NCBI GenBank assembly: GCA_041694175.1
Contig: JASMTR010000047.1
Span: forward strand, 11,912 to 75,911
Reading direction: 5' to 3'
Length of the DNA: 64,000 nucleotides
Origin: Psychroflexus sp041694175
Lineage (GTDB): Bacteria > Bacteroidota > Bacteroidia > Flavobacteriales > Flavobacteriaceae
A program made the translations under genes and the position numbers. Positions 54,081-62,577 of this stretch are shown here, piece by piece; position 1 is the first letter of the stretch; the number at the start of each line of letters is the position of its first letter. A model generated the notes under the pieces. The model was not told the origin of the DNA, ran no database searches, and was given only the letters and a program-made list of their open reading frames with translations.

Positions 54081-54107
54081 GGAATTAGATTAAATAATAA
54101 ATATATT

Positions 54108-54147
54108 AAATCATCTAAAATTAAATAATTTTAGATGATTTTTTTTT
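54108..54147 (+). terminator. Intrinsic terminator after tsf
   Basis: A perfect 15-bp stem, AAATCATCTAAAATT (54108-54122) with AATTTTAGATGATTT (54127-54141), has a 4-base loop and is followed by a T-run to 54147. It ends the rplM-tsf transcript. The convergent glycosyltransferase uses the last bases of the T-run in its stop codon (54146-54148). Confidence 0.92.
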
Positions 54148-55024
54148 ACGCCAATAGCTTTCTCCAAATTTGTTTCCAACGGTATTGTCTTAAAAATTGT
54201 CCTTCTTCCCTACTCAATAGAAAGTTGAGATTTTCTGATTTAGAGTTTTGATAAGAAGTTAAAACCATTTTATATTTAGACAATTGATTTCTTTGTTTGG
54301 CAATTTTTAAAGCCGCAATTAGAGTTAGTAAAAAACCATATCTTAAGGCATAAAAAACTTGACCTTGTTTTTTAAAATATGAATCTTGATAGGACGTAGC
54401 TGTTGGCTTTAAATGCTTAACAGACAAATCTTGTAAAACTTTGATTTTCCATTTTTTATATCTCAACTTAAATTCATCTGCAGTATCCCAACCCATCTGA
54501 GGATCCAGTCCTCCAATATCTTCAAAAGCTTTTACGCGATAGGCTTTTAAAGCGCCGCGAATATGGTCTAAATTAGTTAAGTTTTCTGTTTGCCAATTGC
54601 CCTCATTATTATCTACACTACAAACACCTCCACACAACCCTATTTTTTCATTGTCTTTAAAAACCTTATTGATTTTTTTTAAATAAATAGATGGAAAAAT
54701 TAAGTCGGCGTCAAATTTACAGATAATATCAAAATCTTTTAAATTTACACTATTTAAACCTTTTTTAAAAGCATTTATCACTTTCTGACCAGGCAAATGT
54801 TTTGCTTCTGAAGTTTGATAAACAGAAGTTATAATTGCATTTTTATTTTCAAACGCTTTAATGATTTCTCCAGTTGTATCAGTTGAAGAATCATCAACTA
54901 CAATAATTTTATGTGGTTTTAAAGTTTGGTTTAATAGTGATTCTAAACATTTGGACAAATGCTCTTCTTCATTATAAGCAGGAATAATAACTGCAAATTT
55001 TAGATACTTACTGTCGTTTTGCAT
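54146..55024 (-). CDS. Family-2 glycosyltransferase
   Basis: A 292-residue GT-A glycosyltransferase. The start FAVIIPAYNEEEHLSKCLESLL and VVDDSSTDTTGEII are the donor-binding motifs. FDADLIFP is the DxD. DPQMGWDTADEFKLRYKKWKIKVLQDL with its TADEF segment fills the acceptor and base position. It is the last gene of a tight unit with a methyltransferase (17-base overlap) and a KAS III-like enzyme. This suggests a shared role in making a decorated lipid or glycolipid, which is inference. Confidence 0.85.
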   Translation of the reverse strand: MQNDSKYLKFAVIIPAYNEEEHLSKCLESLLNQTLKPHKIIVVDDSSTDTTGEIIKAFENKNAIITSVYQTSEAKHLPGQKVINAFKKGLNSVNLKDFDIICKFDADLIFPSIYLKKINKVFKDNEKIGLCGGVCSVDNNEGNWQTENLTNLDHIRGALKAYRVKAFEDIGGLDPQMGWDTADEFKLRYKKWKIKVLQDLSVKHLKPTATSYQDSYFKKQGQVFYALRYGFLLTLIAALKIAKQRNQLSKYKMVLTSYQNSKSENLNFLLSREEGQFLRQYRWKQIWRKLLA

Positions 55025-55529
55025 ATACCAAATAATACCTTGGTGTAAAGTAACGTAAAAGTGGTCTGAATCCGATTTTATTTACAGGATTTGTAAATTT
55101 TTCACGTTTCTGAATTTGCCAGCCGGCTTTTTCTAATAACCAATCAAATTGCCAATCTTCAAACTCGTGATAGTGTCTGTCCCATTTGTCAGATTTGTTT
55201 CTGTAAGCTTTGGCAAACCATAAATTTAAGGGAACGCTGGCCACAAGATGTTTAGCTTTAATGGCTTTCAAAACATTATAAGGCGAAACGAGATGCTCAA
55301 AAATTTCAAATGCGGTGACGACTTCGGCATCAGACTGCTTAACAATAGAGACATCTTCATCTAAATCTTCACCGGAAGAATTTACAACTTGATAGCCATC
55401 TTTTTGCATAATTTCAGAAAAGGGATTTTCTACACCCAAATCTAAAATACGAGACTGATTAGGAATTGTATTTTTTAAAAATTCTAAAGTATGTTTGTAG
55501 CGTTTATGCGGAAACTTTCCTTCGTACAT
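55008..55529 (-). CDS. SAM-dependent methyltransferase, class I
   Basis: A 173-residue protein with a Rossmann-like methyltransferase fold. SRILDLGVENPFSEIMQ is motif I, with LGVEN in place of the more common GCGxG. VVTAFEIFEHLVSPYNVLKAI and LVASVPLNLWFAKAYRNKSDKWDRHYHEFEDWQFDWLLEKAGW, including the HYHEF stretch, are typical of the UbiE/COQ5-like methyltransferase group. The acceptor is unknown. The gene lies 1 base after the KAS III gene and overlaps the glycosyltransferase by 17 bases. Confidence 0.8.
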   Translation of the reverse strand: MYEGKFPHKRYKHTLEFLKNTIPNQSRILDLGVENPFSEIMQKDGYQVVNSSGEDLDEDVSIVKQSDAEVVTAFEIFEHLVSPYNVLKAIKAKHLVASVPLNLWFAKAYRNKSDKWDRHYHEFEDWQFDWLLEKAGWQIQKREKFTNPVNKIGFRPLLRYFTPRYYLVYAKRQ

Positions 55530-55530
55530 C

Positions 55531-56592
55531 TTAGATTTGGTAAGTCATCGCATTAATATTCATACCTGCACCAACACTGGCAAACATAATAATATCGCCT
55601 TTTTCTAAGGTTTGGTTTTTAAAATGTCCTTTGAGAAATAAATCGTATAAAGTTGGTATTGTCGCTACACTGCTATTGCCGAGCTTATCAATACTCATTG
55701 GCATTACTTTTTCTGGCATTTCAAGACCGTATAATTTATAAAAACGTTGAACAATAGCTTCGTCCATTTTTTCATTAGCTTGATGAATGAATATCTTTTT
55801 TAGCTGTTTAATATCTTTTCCTGATTGATCAAAGCAAGATTTCATAGCTTTAGGCACATTAGATAAAGCAAAATTATAAATTTTACGACCATACATTTTG
55901 ATGTAGCCGGTTGTATCGCTAACATTAGCCTTATTGGTTTCACCAAAGAAAATAAAATGAGATTCATTTTCAGTAAACGTAGCCGATTCGTGAGAGAGAA
56001 CGCCAGTGTTTTCTTCATCGGCTTTTTCAAAGATAGTAGCTCCTGCCCCATCGGAATATATCATACTGTCTCTATCGTGAGGGTCAACCACTCGAGATAA
56101 AGTTTCAGCACCTATGACTAAGCAGCGTTTTGCTATTCCGCTTTCAATAAAAGCTTTGGCCTGAATGCTGCCTTCTAACCAACCTGGACAACCAAAAATG
56201 ATATCATAAGCAACAGTTTTGGGATTCTTTATTTTTAAAAAATGCTTCACACGAGAACCAATACTTGGCAAGATATCAGTTTGAGTTGTGCCGTGTTTAA
56301 CATCTCCAAAATTGTGCGCTACAATAATATAATCTAATGTTTCTGGGTCAATATCAGCATCTTTTATAGCACTTTGGGCAGCAATAGTAGCTATATCAGA
56401 CACATTAAGATTGTCACTAATATAGCGGCGTTCTTTGATCCCTGTGATTTGTTCAAATTTTTTAATGATGATTTCAGGATGATCATCGTAACCTTTTCCC
56501 GTTTCTGTATAAAATTTATGATTTAAAAAATCTTCATTTGTCCTTACTATTTCGGGAATATAACAACCTACTCCAGTGATTTTTACAGCCAT
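55531..56592 (-). CDS. 3-oxoacyl-ACP synthase III-like enzyme (FabH/KAS III family)
   Basis: A 353-residue thiolase-fold condensing enzyme. The triad is visible as Cys in DIIFGCPGWLEG, His in IFIHQANEKMDE and Asn in IDKLGNSSVATIPT, and the C-terminal GDIIMFASVGAGMN is typical. It would condense an acyl-CoA or acyl-thioester with malonyl-ACP. A role outside core fatty acid synthesis is possible because it lies in a unit with a methyltransferase and a glycosyltransferase rather than with fab genes. It lies 1 base upstream of the methyltransferase gene. Confidence 0.88.
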   Translation of the reverse strand: MAVKITGVGCYIPEIVRTNEDFLNHKFYTETGKGYDDHPEIIIKKFEQITGIKERRYISDNLNVSDIATIAAQSAIKDADIDPETLDYIIVAHNFGDVKHGTTQTDILPSIGSRVKHFLKIKNPKTVAYDIIFGCPGWLEGSIQAKAFIESGIAKRCLVIGAETLSRVVDPHDRDSMIYSDGAGATIFEKADEENTGVLSHESATFTENESHFIFFGETNKANVSDTTGYIKMYGRKIYNFALSNVPKAMKSCFDQSGKDIKQLKKIFIHQANEKMDEAIVQRFYKLYGLEMPEKVMPMSIDKLGNSSVATIPTLYDLFLKGHFKNQTLEKGDIIMFASVGAGMNINAMTYQI

Positions 56593-56682
56593 GATTTTTT
56601 ATGTTAAAAAGAGTTTGCAATTTAATAAACATCTCATAAAGCAAAGCCTTATTTTAACGTAAAAAATAAATTTTATCAACCT

Positions 56683-57414
56683 TTAATCATTAACCTTAAA
56701 ATTAATCGGCAAACCAAAAATTACATCAACAGGTTTTAATCGTTGTTTGCCTGGCGTCATTTTTGGCAATAGTTCAATCACACGTTTGGCTTCAGCTTCA
56801 AGTTTTGGATGTGATGCACGTGCACCCTTAAAAATAACTTCGCCTGTTTGAGACACTTTAAATTGTGTGAAAATTTTATGTTGTCCTTCCAAACCTAATT
56901 CTGAAGCAAGTTGAGTGTCAAAATGTTTTCCTATAAATTGATACAGCTTTCGGCTCATACAGGCTTTGCGTTCATCGTTGTCTTGATATTTTTCACAGCC
57001 AGGAAATATAGGAACATCTTGAACTAATTCAAAAGGTAATTCATCCGGTAGTTCTTTATCTATAGGGTCTAAGTCTATGAGAACCTGATTAGGATCAAAA
57101 TCTGTTTTGGGTTCTTCAAAAAAGGAATCCTCTTTTGAAGTGTCTGAGTCATCAGAAACTTCTTTAAACTCATCTGTTGGTTTTTGGACTTTTGGTTTGG
57201 TTTTAGGTTGGACTTTTTCTTTTGGTAATTTTACAATGAGCATTTCTTCAAAAGGTATTTCTTTATAGTTGACCTTATCTATATCAACGGGCTTGGTATA
57301 AGATTTCCATTCAACTGAAATTAAAAGTAAAATTAAGACTATACTGAGCCCAATTTGAAAGTAAAGGATTCGATTTCTATTTAAGTTTTTGTTGTGATTT
57401 TTTTTGACTTGCAT
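56683..57414 (-). CDS. TonB-like energy transducer protein
   Basis: A 243-residue protein with an N-terminal transmembrane segment (ILYFQIGLSIVLILLLISV, about 17-35) and a Pro/Lys-rich periplasmic linker. The C-terminal TonB domain includes PIFPGCEKYQDNDERKACMSRKLYQFIGKHF and IFTQFKVSQTGEVIFKGARASHPKLEAEAKRVIELLPKMTPGKQRLKPVDV, with the characteristic FPGCE opening of the Bacteroidota subgroup. It transmits proton-motive energy to outer-membrane receptors. The 238-base divergent gap upstream to the YHS gene shows no exact -7 box or other clear element. Confidence 0.88.
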   Translation of the reverse strand: MQVKKNHNKNLNRNRILYFQIGLSIVLILLLISVEWKSYTKPVDIDKVNYKEIPFEEMLIVKLPKEKVQPKTKPKVQKPTDEFKEVSDDSDTSKEDSFFEEPKTDFDPNQVLIDLDPIDKELPDELPFELVQDVPIFPGCEKYQDNDERKACMSRKLYQFIGKHFDTQLASELGLEGQHKIFTQFKVSQTGEVIFKGARASHPKLEAEAKRVIELLPKMTPGKQRLKPVDVIFGLPINFKVND

Positions 57415-57652
57415 GATATGTTGTTTTTAAAATTAGACAATACTTTAGTAATGCGCATAAACACAATTTAAAATCAGCAAGCTATCCGGAAAGCTTTAGT
57501 ATTTAATTAACAACAACAATGCCAAAACAATTAAATCGAAATGGTTTGAATCTAAGGTACTATATTTCAATGATTTATTAATTGTAATTTAATTAACATA
57601 GCAATTGTGTAAAGCGATAAAGAATTTCGACTGAATTAAAAATCTTATTCTT

Positions 57653-58093
57653 ATGAAAACTTTATTTGTATTCAGTTTTTTATTTTCTCAACTTTTAATT
57701 GTAGCTCAAGACTATGATTTTAATGAAGCTAAAGGAGCTGTGGCTGAAGGTTATGATGTTGTGTCTTATTTTGATGGTCGAGCTCAAGAAGGTAGCGAGC
57801 AGTGGAATTCTACATATAAGGGGTTTACTTTTTTATTTAATAGCGAAACACATAAAGCTACTTTTGATAAAAATCCAGAAAAATATTATCCAAAATATGG
57901 TGGTTACTGCTCAAATGCCATGTCTGTAAAAGGGAAAAAAGTAACAATAAATCCAGAGGTTTTTGAAATACGCGAGGGGCGTTTGCATCTTTTTTATCGT
58001 GAAAAAGGTCTTGAGGAATGGCTTGAAAATCCTGATAAAAGTAAAGCACAAGCTGAAAAAAACTGGAAAGGATTTGGACATTTGAACGATTGA
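57653..58093 (+). CDS. Exported YHS-domain protein
   Basis: A 146-residue protein with a signal peptide ending near LLIVAQD. The YHS-like domain contains EGYDVVSYFDGRAQEGSEQWNSTYKGFTFLFNSETHKATFDKNPEKYYPKYGGYCSNAMS, the pattern of the small family linked to metal or heme handling. Cys at GGYCSNAM is the conserved residue. The function is unknown; a metal-binding role is inferred. It is followed 50 bases on by a small membrane protein gene. Confidence 0.85.
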   Translation: MKTLFVFSFLFSQLLIVAQDYDFNEAKGAVAEGYDVVSYFDGRAQEGSEQWNSTYKGFTFLFNSETHKATFDKNPEKYYPKYGGYCSNAMSVKGKKVTINPEVFEIREGRLHLFYREKGLEEWLENPDKSKAQAEKNWKGFGHLND

Positions 58094-58143
58094 AATCATT
58101 GAAAAAAATTCAATATCTTTAGACGTTTCTTAATTTAGAACTT

Positions 58144-58641
58144 ATGGATATTGATAAGTCTGTTCGCTTACGCCCAAGATTTCAGCATAATACTACGCTC
58201 GGAAAAGCTGACTTATACAATCGCATCAAAACTTTAAAGTCTAAATATAAATCTCAATTTAGGCTCACGCAGTCTGATAATCATCTTTGGATACATCATC
58301 ATAAAAGTCGCGAAAAAATATTTACCCCAAATTTACACCTTGAAATTATTGAAGACGACGAACCTGAAACTACAATAAAAGGACTTTACAGTCCAAACAA
58401 TTCCTATTGGACTTTGTTTATTTTTCTTCATCTTATCTTAGCCTGTTTGTTTATTGGGTTTGCTATAATGGCTTATACAAAATCAGTAGTTAATTCGCCA
58501 TATACGCTATATGTGTATTTGATGATTGTCGTTGTTTTAATTTGGATAGGTCTTTATTTTTTTGCTCGATACAATAGAAAACGTGGCTTATCTCAAGCTT
58601 ATGAGTTGGAAAGTATTTTTAAGGAATGGGTTAAAAATTAA
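58144..58641 (+). CDS. Hypothetical two-helix membrane protein
   Basis: A 165-residue protein. The first 85 residues are charged and include a beta-rich segment (QFRLTQSDNHLWIHHHKSREKIFTPNLHLEII). Two transmembrane helices follow (WTLFIFLHLILACLFIGFAIMAY and YTLYVYLMIVVVLIWIGLYFFA), then a short tail. I do not recognise a family. It is probably an inner-membrane protein with a cytosolic head, co-directional with the YHS gene upstream. Confidence 0.7.
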   Translation: MDIDKSVRLRPRFQHNTTLGKADLYNRIKTLKSKYKSQFRLTQSDNHLWIHHHKSREKIFTPNLHLEIIEDDEPETTIKGLYSPNNSYWTLFIFLHLILACLFIGFAIMAYTKSVVNSPYTLYVYLMIVVVLIWIGLYFFARYNRKRGLSQAYELESIFKEWVKN

Positions 58642-58730
58642 ATTTTATTATTCAACCGTTGAGAAGTTAAGAGAATTAAGTCTAAATATTTTTTCACAAA
58701 GTAGAATTAGTTAGTTCGCAAATTGATTTT

Positions 58731-59888
58731 CTATCTAGAAACCACCCTAATCAATCCTTTAACCTTTTCAGCTATTTCTCTGGCCGTGCTTAAATCTTTA
58801 TCAACAATAGTGACGTGACCCATTTTCCGAAAAGGTCGAGTTTGATCTTTACCATAAATATGAGGTACGACGCCTTTTAATGCTAATATTTTATCGATAT
58901 GTTCATAATAAACATTGCCTTCGTGATGTTCATCGCCTACAAGATTGACCATAACCGCACTAACTTTAGAATCCGTAGCTCCGAGTGGTAAGTCTAAAAT
59001 AGCACGTAAGTGTTGCTCAAATTGATTAGTATAAGCACCTTCAATACTGTAATGTCCTGAATTATGAGGCCTTGGTGCAACTTCGTTAACCAAAATTTGA
59101 TCATCTTGAGTTTGAAATAATTCAACAGCTAACAAACCAACGTGTTCAAAAGCGTTTGAAGTTTTTCTCGCTATTTCTTGAGCTTGTTTTGAAATCTCAT
59201 CATCTATTCTTGCGGGGCAGATGACATATTCTACTTGATTAGCTGTTGGATGAAATTCCATTTCAACCACGGGATAGGTTTTAATTTCGCCACTAACAGA
59301 CCGAGCAACTATAACTGCTAATTCATTTTTAAAATTAATTTTTTGCTCTAATAAACAAGGTGAGTCTGGCAAAGCTTCAATATCAGCTTTAGATTTTAAA
59401 ATACTCACACCTCTTCCATCATAACCACCTGTTCGACTTTTCCAGACAATTGGAAGTTTAAATTTATCAGCTTTGAAATCTGTTTCAATTTCAGCTTTAT
59501 TTTGATAACATTTAAATGGTGAAGTTGGGATTTTATTTTTCAGATAGAATTCTTTTTGAATGCCTTTATCCCTAATTAATTTTAAAGTTTTAGCTGATGG
59601 ATATACTTTTTTACCTAGGTTTTCGAGGGTTTCTAAAGCTTGAACATTGACGTTTTCTATTTCAATAGTTAAAACATCAACATCTTCAGCAAAATTTAAG
59701 ACAGTATCATAATCCATCAAGTCCCCTTGAACAAATTCGTTGCAGGCTATTTTACTAGGTGCTTCAGAATTTGGGTCTAATACTTTGGTTTGGATATCAA
59801 ACTTTCGAGTTTCATACAATAACATTTTACCAAGTTGTCCTCCGCCAAGAATGCCGAGTTTAAAGTTTGAAGAAAAGTAGTTGGACAT
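58731..59888 (-). CDS. purK: N5-carboxyaminoimidazole ribonucleotide synthase
   Basis: A 385-residue ATP-grasp enzyme of purine synthesis that carboxylates AIR to N5-CAIR using ATP and bicarbonate. The N-terminal LGILGGGQLGKMLLYE, the VWKSRTGGYDGRGVSIL loop, LAVELFQTQDDQILVNEVAPRPHNSGHYSIEGA and QFEQHLRAILDLPLG are all typical. A -7 box (TATTTTTG at 59934-59941, minus strand) gives a leader of about 38 bases. purE is not in this window. Confidence 0.96.
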   Translation of the reverse strand: MSNYFSSNFKLGILGGGQLGKMLLYETRKFDIQTKVLDPNSEAPSKIACNEFVQGDLMDYDTVLNFAEDVDVLTIEIENVNVQALETLENLGKKVYPSAKTLKLIRDKGIQKEFYLKNKIPTSPFKCYQNKAEIETDFKADKFKLPIVWKSRTGGYDGRGVSILKSKADIEALPDSPCLLEQKINFKNELAVIVARSVSGEIKTYPVVEMEFHPTANQVEYVICPARIDDEISKQAQEIARKTSNAFEHVGLLAVELFQTQDDQILVNEVAPRPHNSGHYSIEGAYTNQFEQHLRAILDLPLGATDSKVSAVMVNLVGDEHHEGNVYYEHIDKILALKGVVPHIYGKDQTRPFRKMGHVTIVDKDLSTAREIAEKVKGLIRVVSR

Positions 59889-59933
59889 AGTTTTAAATTA
59901 GTATCGGAATGATTAAGAATTAAATCGAAACAT

Positions 59934-59941
59934 CAAAAATA
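59934..59941 (-). promoter_or_regulatory. Promoter -7 box of purK
   Basis: TATTTTTG on the minus strand (59941 to 59934) matches TAnnTTTG. It would start transcription near 59927, about 38 bases before the purK ATG. No -33 motif is obvious. Confidence 0.45.
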
Positions 59942-59996
59942 TACTTTTAAAATATTAACTTCGACTGCGCTTAGTCTGGCAATAAAGCCATTTTTT

Positions 59997-62408
59997 TTAA
60001 TACAGTTTTGGATACTTATTAGGTTTAAACTCGTGCATTATAGCGTAAACTTTTTCAAAAATATCTTCAGTTGAAGGTTTTGAAAAATAGTCTCCATCTG
60101 TACCGTAAGCTGGGCGATGGGCGTGAGCCGACAAGGTTTGAGGTTGACTGTCTAAATAACGATATGCATTTTGTTCATCAATTATATTTTGCAAGATGTA
60201 AGAAGAAGCGCCTCCAGGGACATCTTCATCAATGATCAATAAACGGTTAGTTTTTTTCACACTTTTAACAATATCGTGATTCAAGTCAAATGGTAATAGA
60301 GACTGCACGTCAATAACTTCTGCATCAATATCAACCTCTTGCAACTCTTTAGCGGCTTGCTCTACTAATCTAAGCGTTGAACCATAAGATACCAAAGTAA
60401 TATCTTGTCCTTCTCTTATCGTTTCAACTACGCCGACAGGGGTTTTAAATTCACCCAGGTTGGTTGGTAATTTTTCTTTAAGACGATAACCATTAAGACA
60501 CTCAACAATTAAAGCAGGTTCGTCACTCTCTAGCATTGTATTATAAAATCCTGCAGCTTGTGTCATATTTCTAGGCACAAGAACATTAATACCACGAATT
60601 AAATTTAACACGCCACCCATAGGCGATCCACTGTGCCAAATTCCTTCTAAGCGATGACCACGAGTTCTTACAATTAGAGGTGCTTTTTGTTTCCCTTTAG
60701 ATCGGTAATGAATGGTTGCTAAGTCATCACTCATTGTTTGAAGCGCGTACAATAAATAATCTAAATATTGAATTTCAGCGATAGGTCTTAAACCTCTCAA
60801 AGCCATACCAATACCTTGTCCTAAAATAGTAGCTTCTCTAATACCGGTATCAGAAACTCGGGTTTCTCCATATTTTTTTTGAAGCCCTTCTAAACCTTGA
60901 TTGACATCTCCAATTTCACCTGAATCTTCTCCAAAAACTAAAGTTTCGGGACGCGATTCAAATATTTTATCAAAATTTTCTCTGAGAATAATTCTGCCAT
61001 CAACTTCTTTAGCATCATTGTCATATTCTGGTGCAACAGCTTCAATGTTTGTTGCTTTCCATTCGGAATGGCTGTATAAATGGCTACTGTAATCAGGTTT
61101 GACTTCTTTTGAAAATTTATCAATCCATTGAATAAGTTCTTCTTTAGCTTGAAATTGTTCGCCTCTAACATATCTCAAAACCTTTCTAGCTGAGGCTATT
61201 ACAATAGATTTTAAAGGTTCATCATTAGACTTTAATTCGTCTATGATAGGTTTTATGAATGAAGAATTTTCAGACGATTTAGAAAGCTTTTCTAAAATAG
61301 AAATTAACTCTTGACTTGCTGATTTTGCTCTTTCTCCAAAAGCTTTCCAAGCTGCTTGTTTCCCTTTTCTGACTTCTCGTTTAATTTCTTTTTCAAGTTC
61401 ATTTAAATCATCTTCAGCAGCAATGCCATTAGCAATCATCCACTGTTTCATTTGGAGATTACAGTCGTATTCGCGCTCCCAATTCAGTCGGTCTTTGGAT
61501 TTATAACGTTCGTGTGAACCCGAGGTAGAATGACCTTGAGGTTGCGTCAATTCAATCACGTGTATCAAAACTGGGACGTGTTGTTTCCTAGCAATGGTTT
61601 CAGCTTTTTGATAAGTCTCAATCAATTCTACATAATCCCAACCTTTGACCACTAAAATTTCATAACCATTGGTGTCTTCTTCTTTTTGAAAGCCTTTTAG
61701 TATTTCAGATATATTTTCTTTAGTTGTTTGATATTTGGCTGGCACAGAAATACCGTAATCGTCATCCCAAACACTAATTATCATAGGAACTTGCAAAACA
61801 CCAGCAGCGTTGAAAGTTTCCCAAAACAAGCCTTCACTCGTACTTGCATTTCCTATTGTTCCCCAAGCAATTTCATTGCCTTCAACTGAAAACTTTTCTG
61901 CATTGATGTTTTTTTCAGCTCGATAGACCTTTGAAGCCTGAGCTAAACCTAATAATCGTGGCATTTGCCCAGCCGTTGGAGAAATATCTGGACTGGAGTT
62001 TTTTTGATTTGTCAAATTTTTCCAGTCACCTTTTTCGTCTAAACTGTGTGACATAAAATGTCCGCCCATTTGACGACCTGCAGACATAGGTTCTTGCTCA
62101 ATATCGGTATTAGCATAAAGTCCTGCAAAAAATTGTTCGATAGTCAGTTGTCCAATAGCCATCATAAAGGTTTGGTCTCGGTAGTAGCCTGAACGCCAAT
62201 CGCCATTTTTAAAGGCTTTAGCCCAAGCGAGTTGAGGCACTTCTTTACCATCACCAAAAATACCAAATTTAGCTTTGCCAGTAAGTACTTCTCTTCGGCC
62301 TAAAAGACTACATTCTCTACTTGTTACGGCAACTTTATAGTCATCTAAAACTTGTTTTTTAAATTCTTCAAAGGATAAATCGTTTTCTTCAACTTTTACT
62401 TCTGACAT
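59997..62408 (-). CDS. Branched-chain 2-oxoacid dehydrogenase E1, fused alpha and beta subunits
   Basis: An 803-residue thiamine-diphosphate enzyme. The first half is the E1 alpha part, with the AWGTIGNASTSEGLFWETFNAAG thiamine-diphosphate motif and VWDDDYGISVPAKYQT. The second half is E1 beta, with LVFGEDSGEIGDVNQGLEGLQKKYGETRVSDTGIREATILGQGIGMALRGLRPIAEIQYLDYL and GGVLNLIRGINVLVPRNMTQAAGF. It decarboxylates branched-chain 2-oxo acids for the E2 lipoyl carrier, supplying branched fatty acid primers. The fusion is usual in Bacteroidota. A -7 box lies directly upstream. Confidence 0.92.
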   Translation of the reverse strand: MSEVKVEENDLSFEEFKKQVLDDYKVAVTSRECSLLGRREVLTGKAKFGIFGDGKEVPQLAWAKAFKNGDWRSGYYRDQTFMMAIGQLTIEQFFAGLYANTDIEQEPMSAGRQMGGHFMSHSLDEKGDWKNLTNQKNSSPDISPTAGQMPRLLGLAQASKVYRAEKNINAEKFSVEGNEIAWGTIGNASTSEGLFWETFNAAGVLQVPMIISVWDDDYGISVPAKYQTTKENISEILKGFQKEEDTNGYEILVVKGWDYVELIETYQKAETIARKQHVPVLIHVIELTQPQGHSTSGSHERYKSKDRLNWEREYDCNLQMKQWMIANGIAAEDDLNELEKEIKREVRKGKQAAWKAFGERAKSASQELISILEKLSKSSENSSFIKPIIDELKSNDEPLKSIVIASARKVLRYVRGEQFQAKEELIQWIDKFSKEVKPDYSSHLYSHSEWKATNIEAVAPEYDNDAKEVDGRIILRENFDKIFESRPETLVFGEDSGEIGDVNQGLEGLQKKYGETRVSDTGIREATILGQGIGMALRGLRPIAEIQYLDYLLYALQTMSDDLATIHYRSKGKQKAPLIVRTRGHRLEGIWHSGSPMGGVLNLIRGINVLVPRNMTQAAGFYNTMLESDEPALIVECLNGYRLKEKLPTNLGEFKTPVGVVETIREGQDITLVSYGSTLRLVEQAAKELQEVDIDAEVIDVQSLLPFDLNHDIVKSVKKTNRLLIIDEDVPGGASSYILQNIIDEQNAYRYLDSQPQTLSAHAHRPAYGTDGDYFSKPSTEDIFEKVYAIMHEFKPNKYPKLY

Positions 62409-62427
62409 TTTGTAAATCTTTAGTGTA

Positions 62428-62435
62428 CAAATATA
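62428..62435 (-). promoter_or_regulatory. Promoter -7 box of the E1 dehydrogenase gene
   Basis: TATATTTG on the minus strand (62435 to 62428) matches TAnnTTTG. It would give a leader of about 13 bases. The other 169 bases of the gap to the trehalose gene show no clear element. Confidence 0.5.
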
Positions 62436-62577
62436 CTAATTTTCATTCAATTTACATTAGCTACAACCTTGGCTACAATTAAAGATTTATTAAAATATTC
62501 AATTTATAACTTACGTTAATTAGTAAATATTGAATTTTACTTACTTAAATTAATTATTTTGTATTTATCAATGCCTT

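Noticed and set aside
59997..62408. Fusion of E1 alpha and beta as a novelty
   Set aside because: Fused E1 subunits are common in Bacteroidota, so this is not unusual here.
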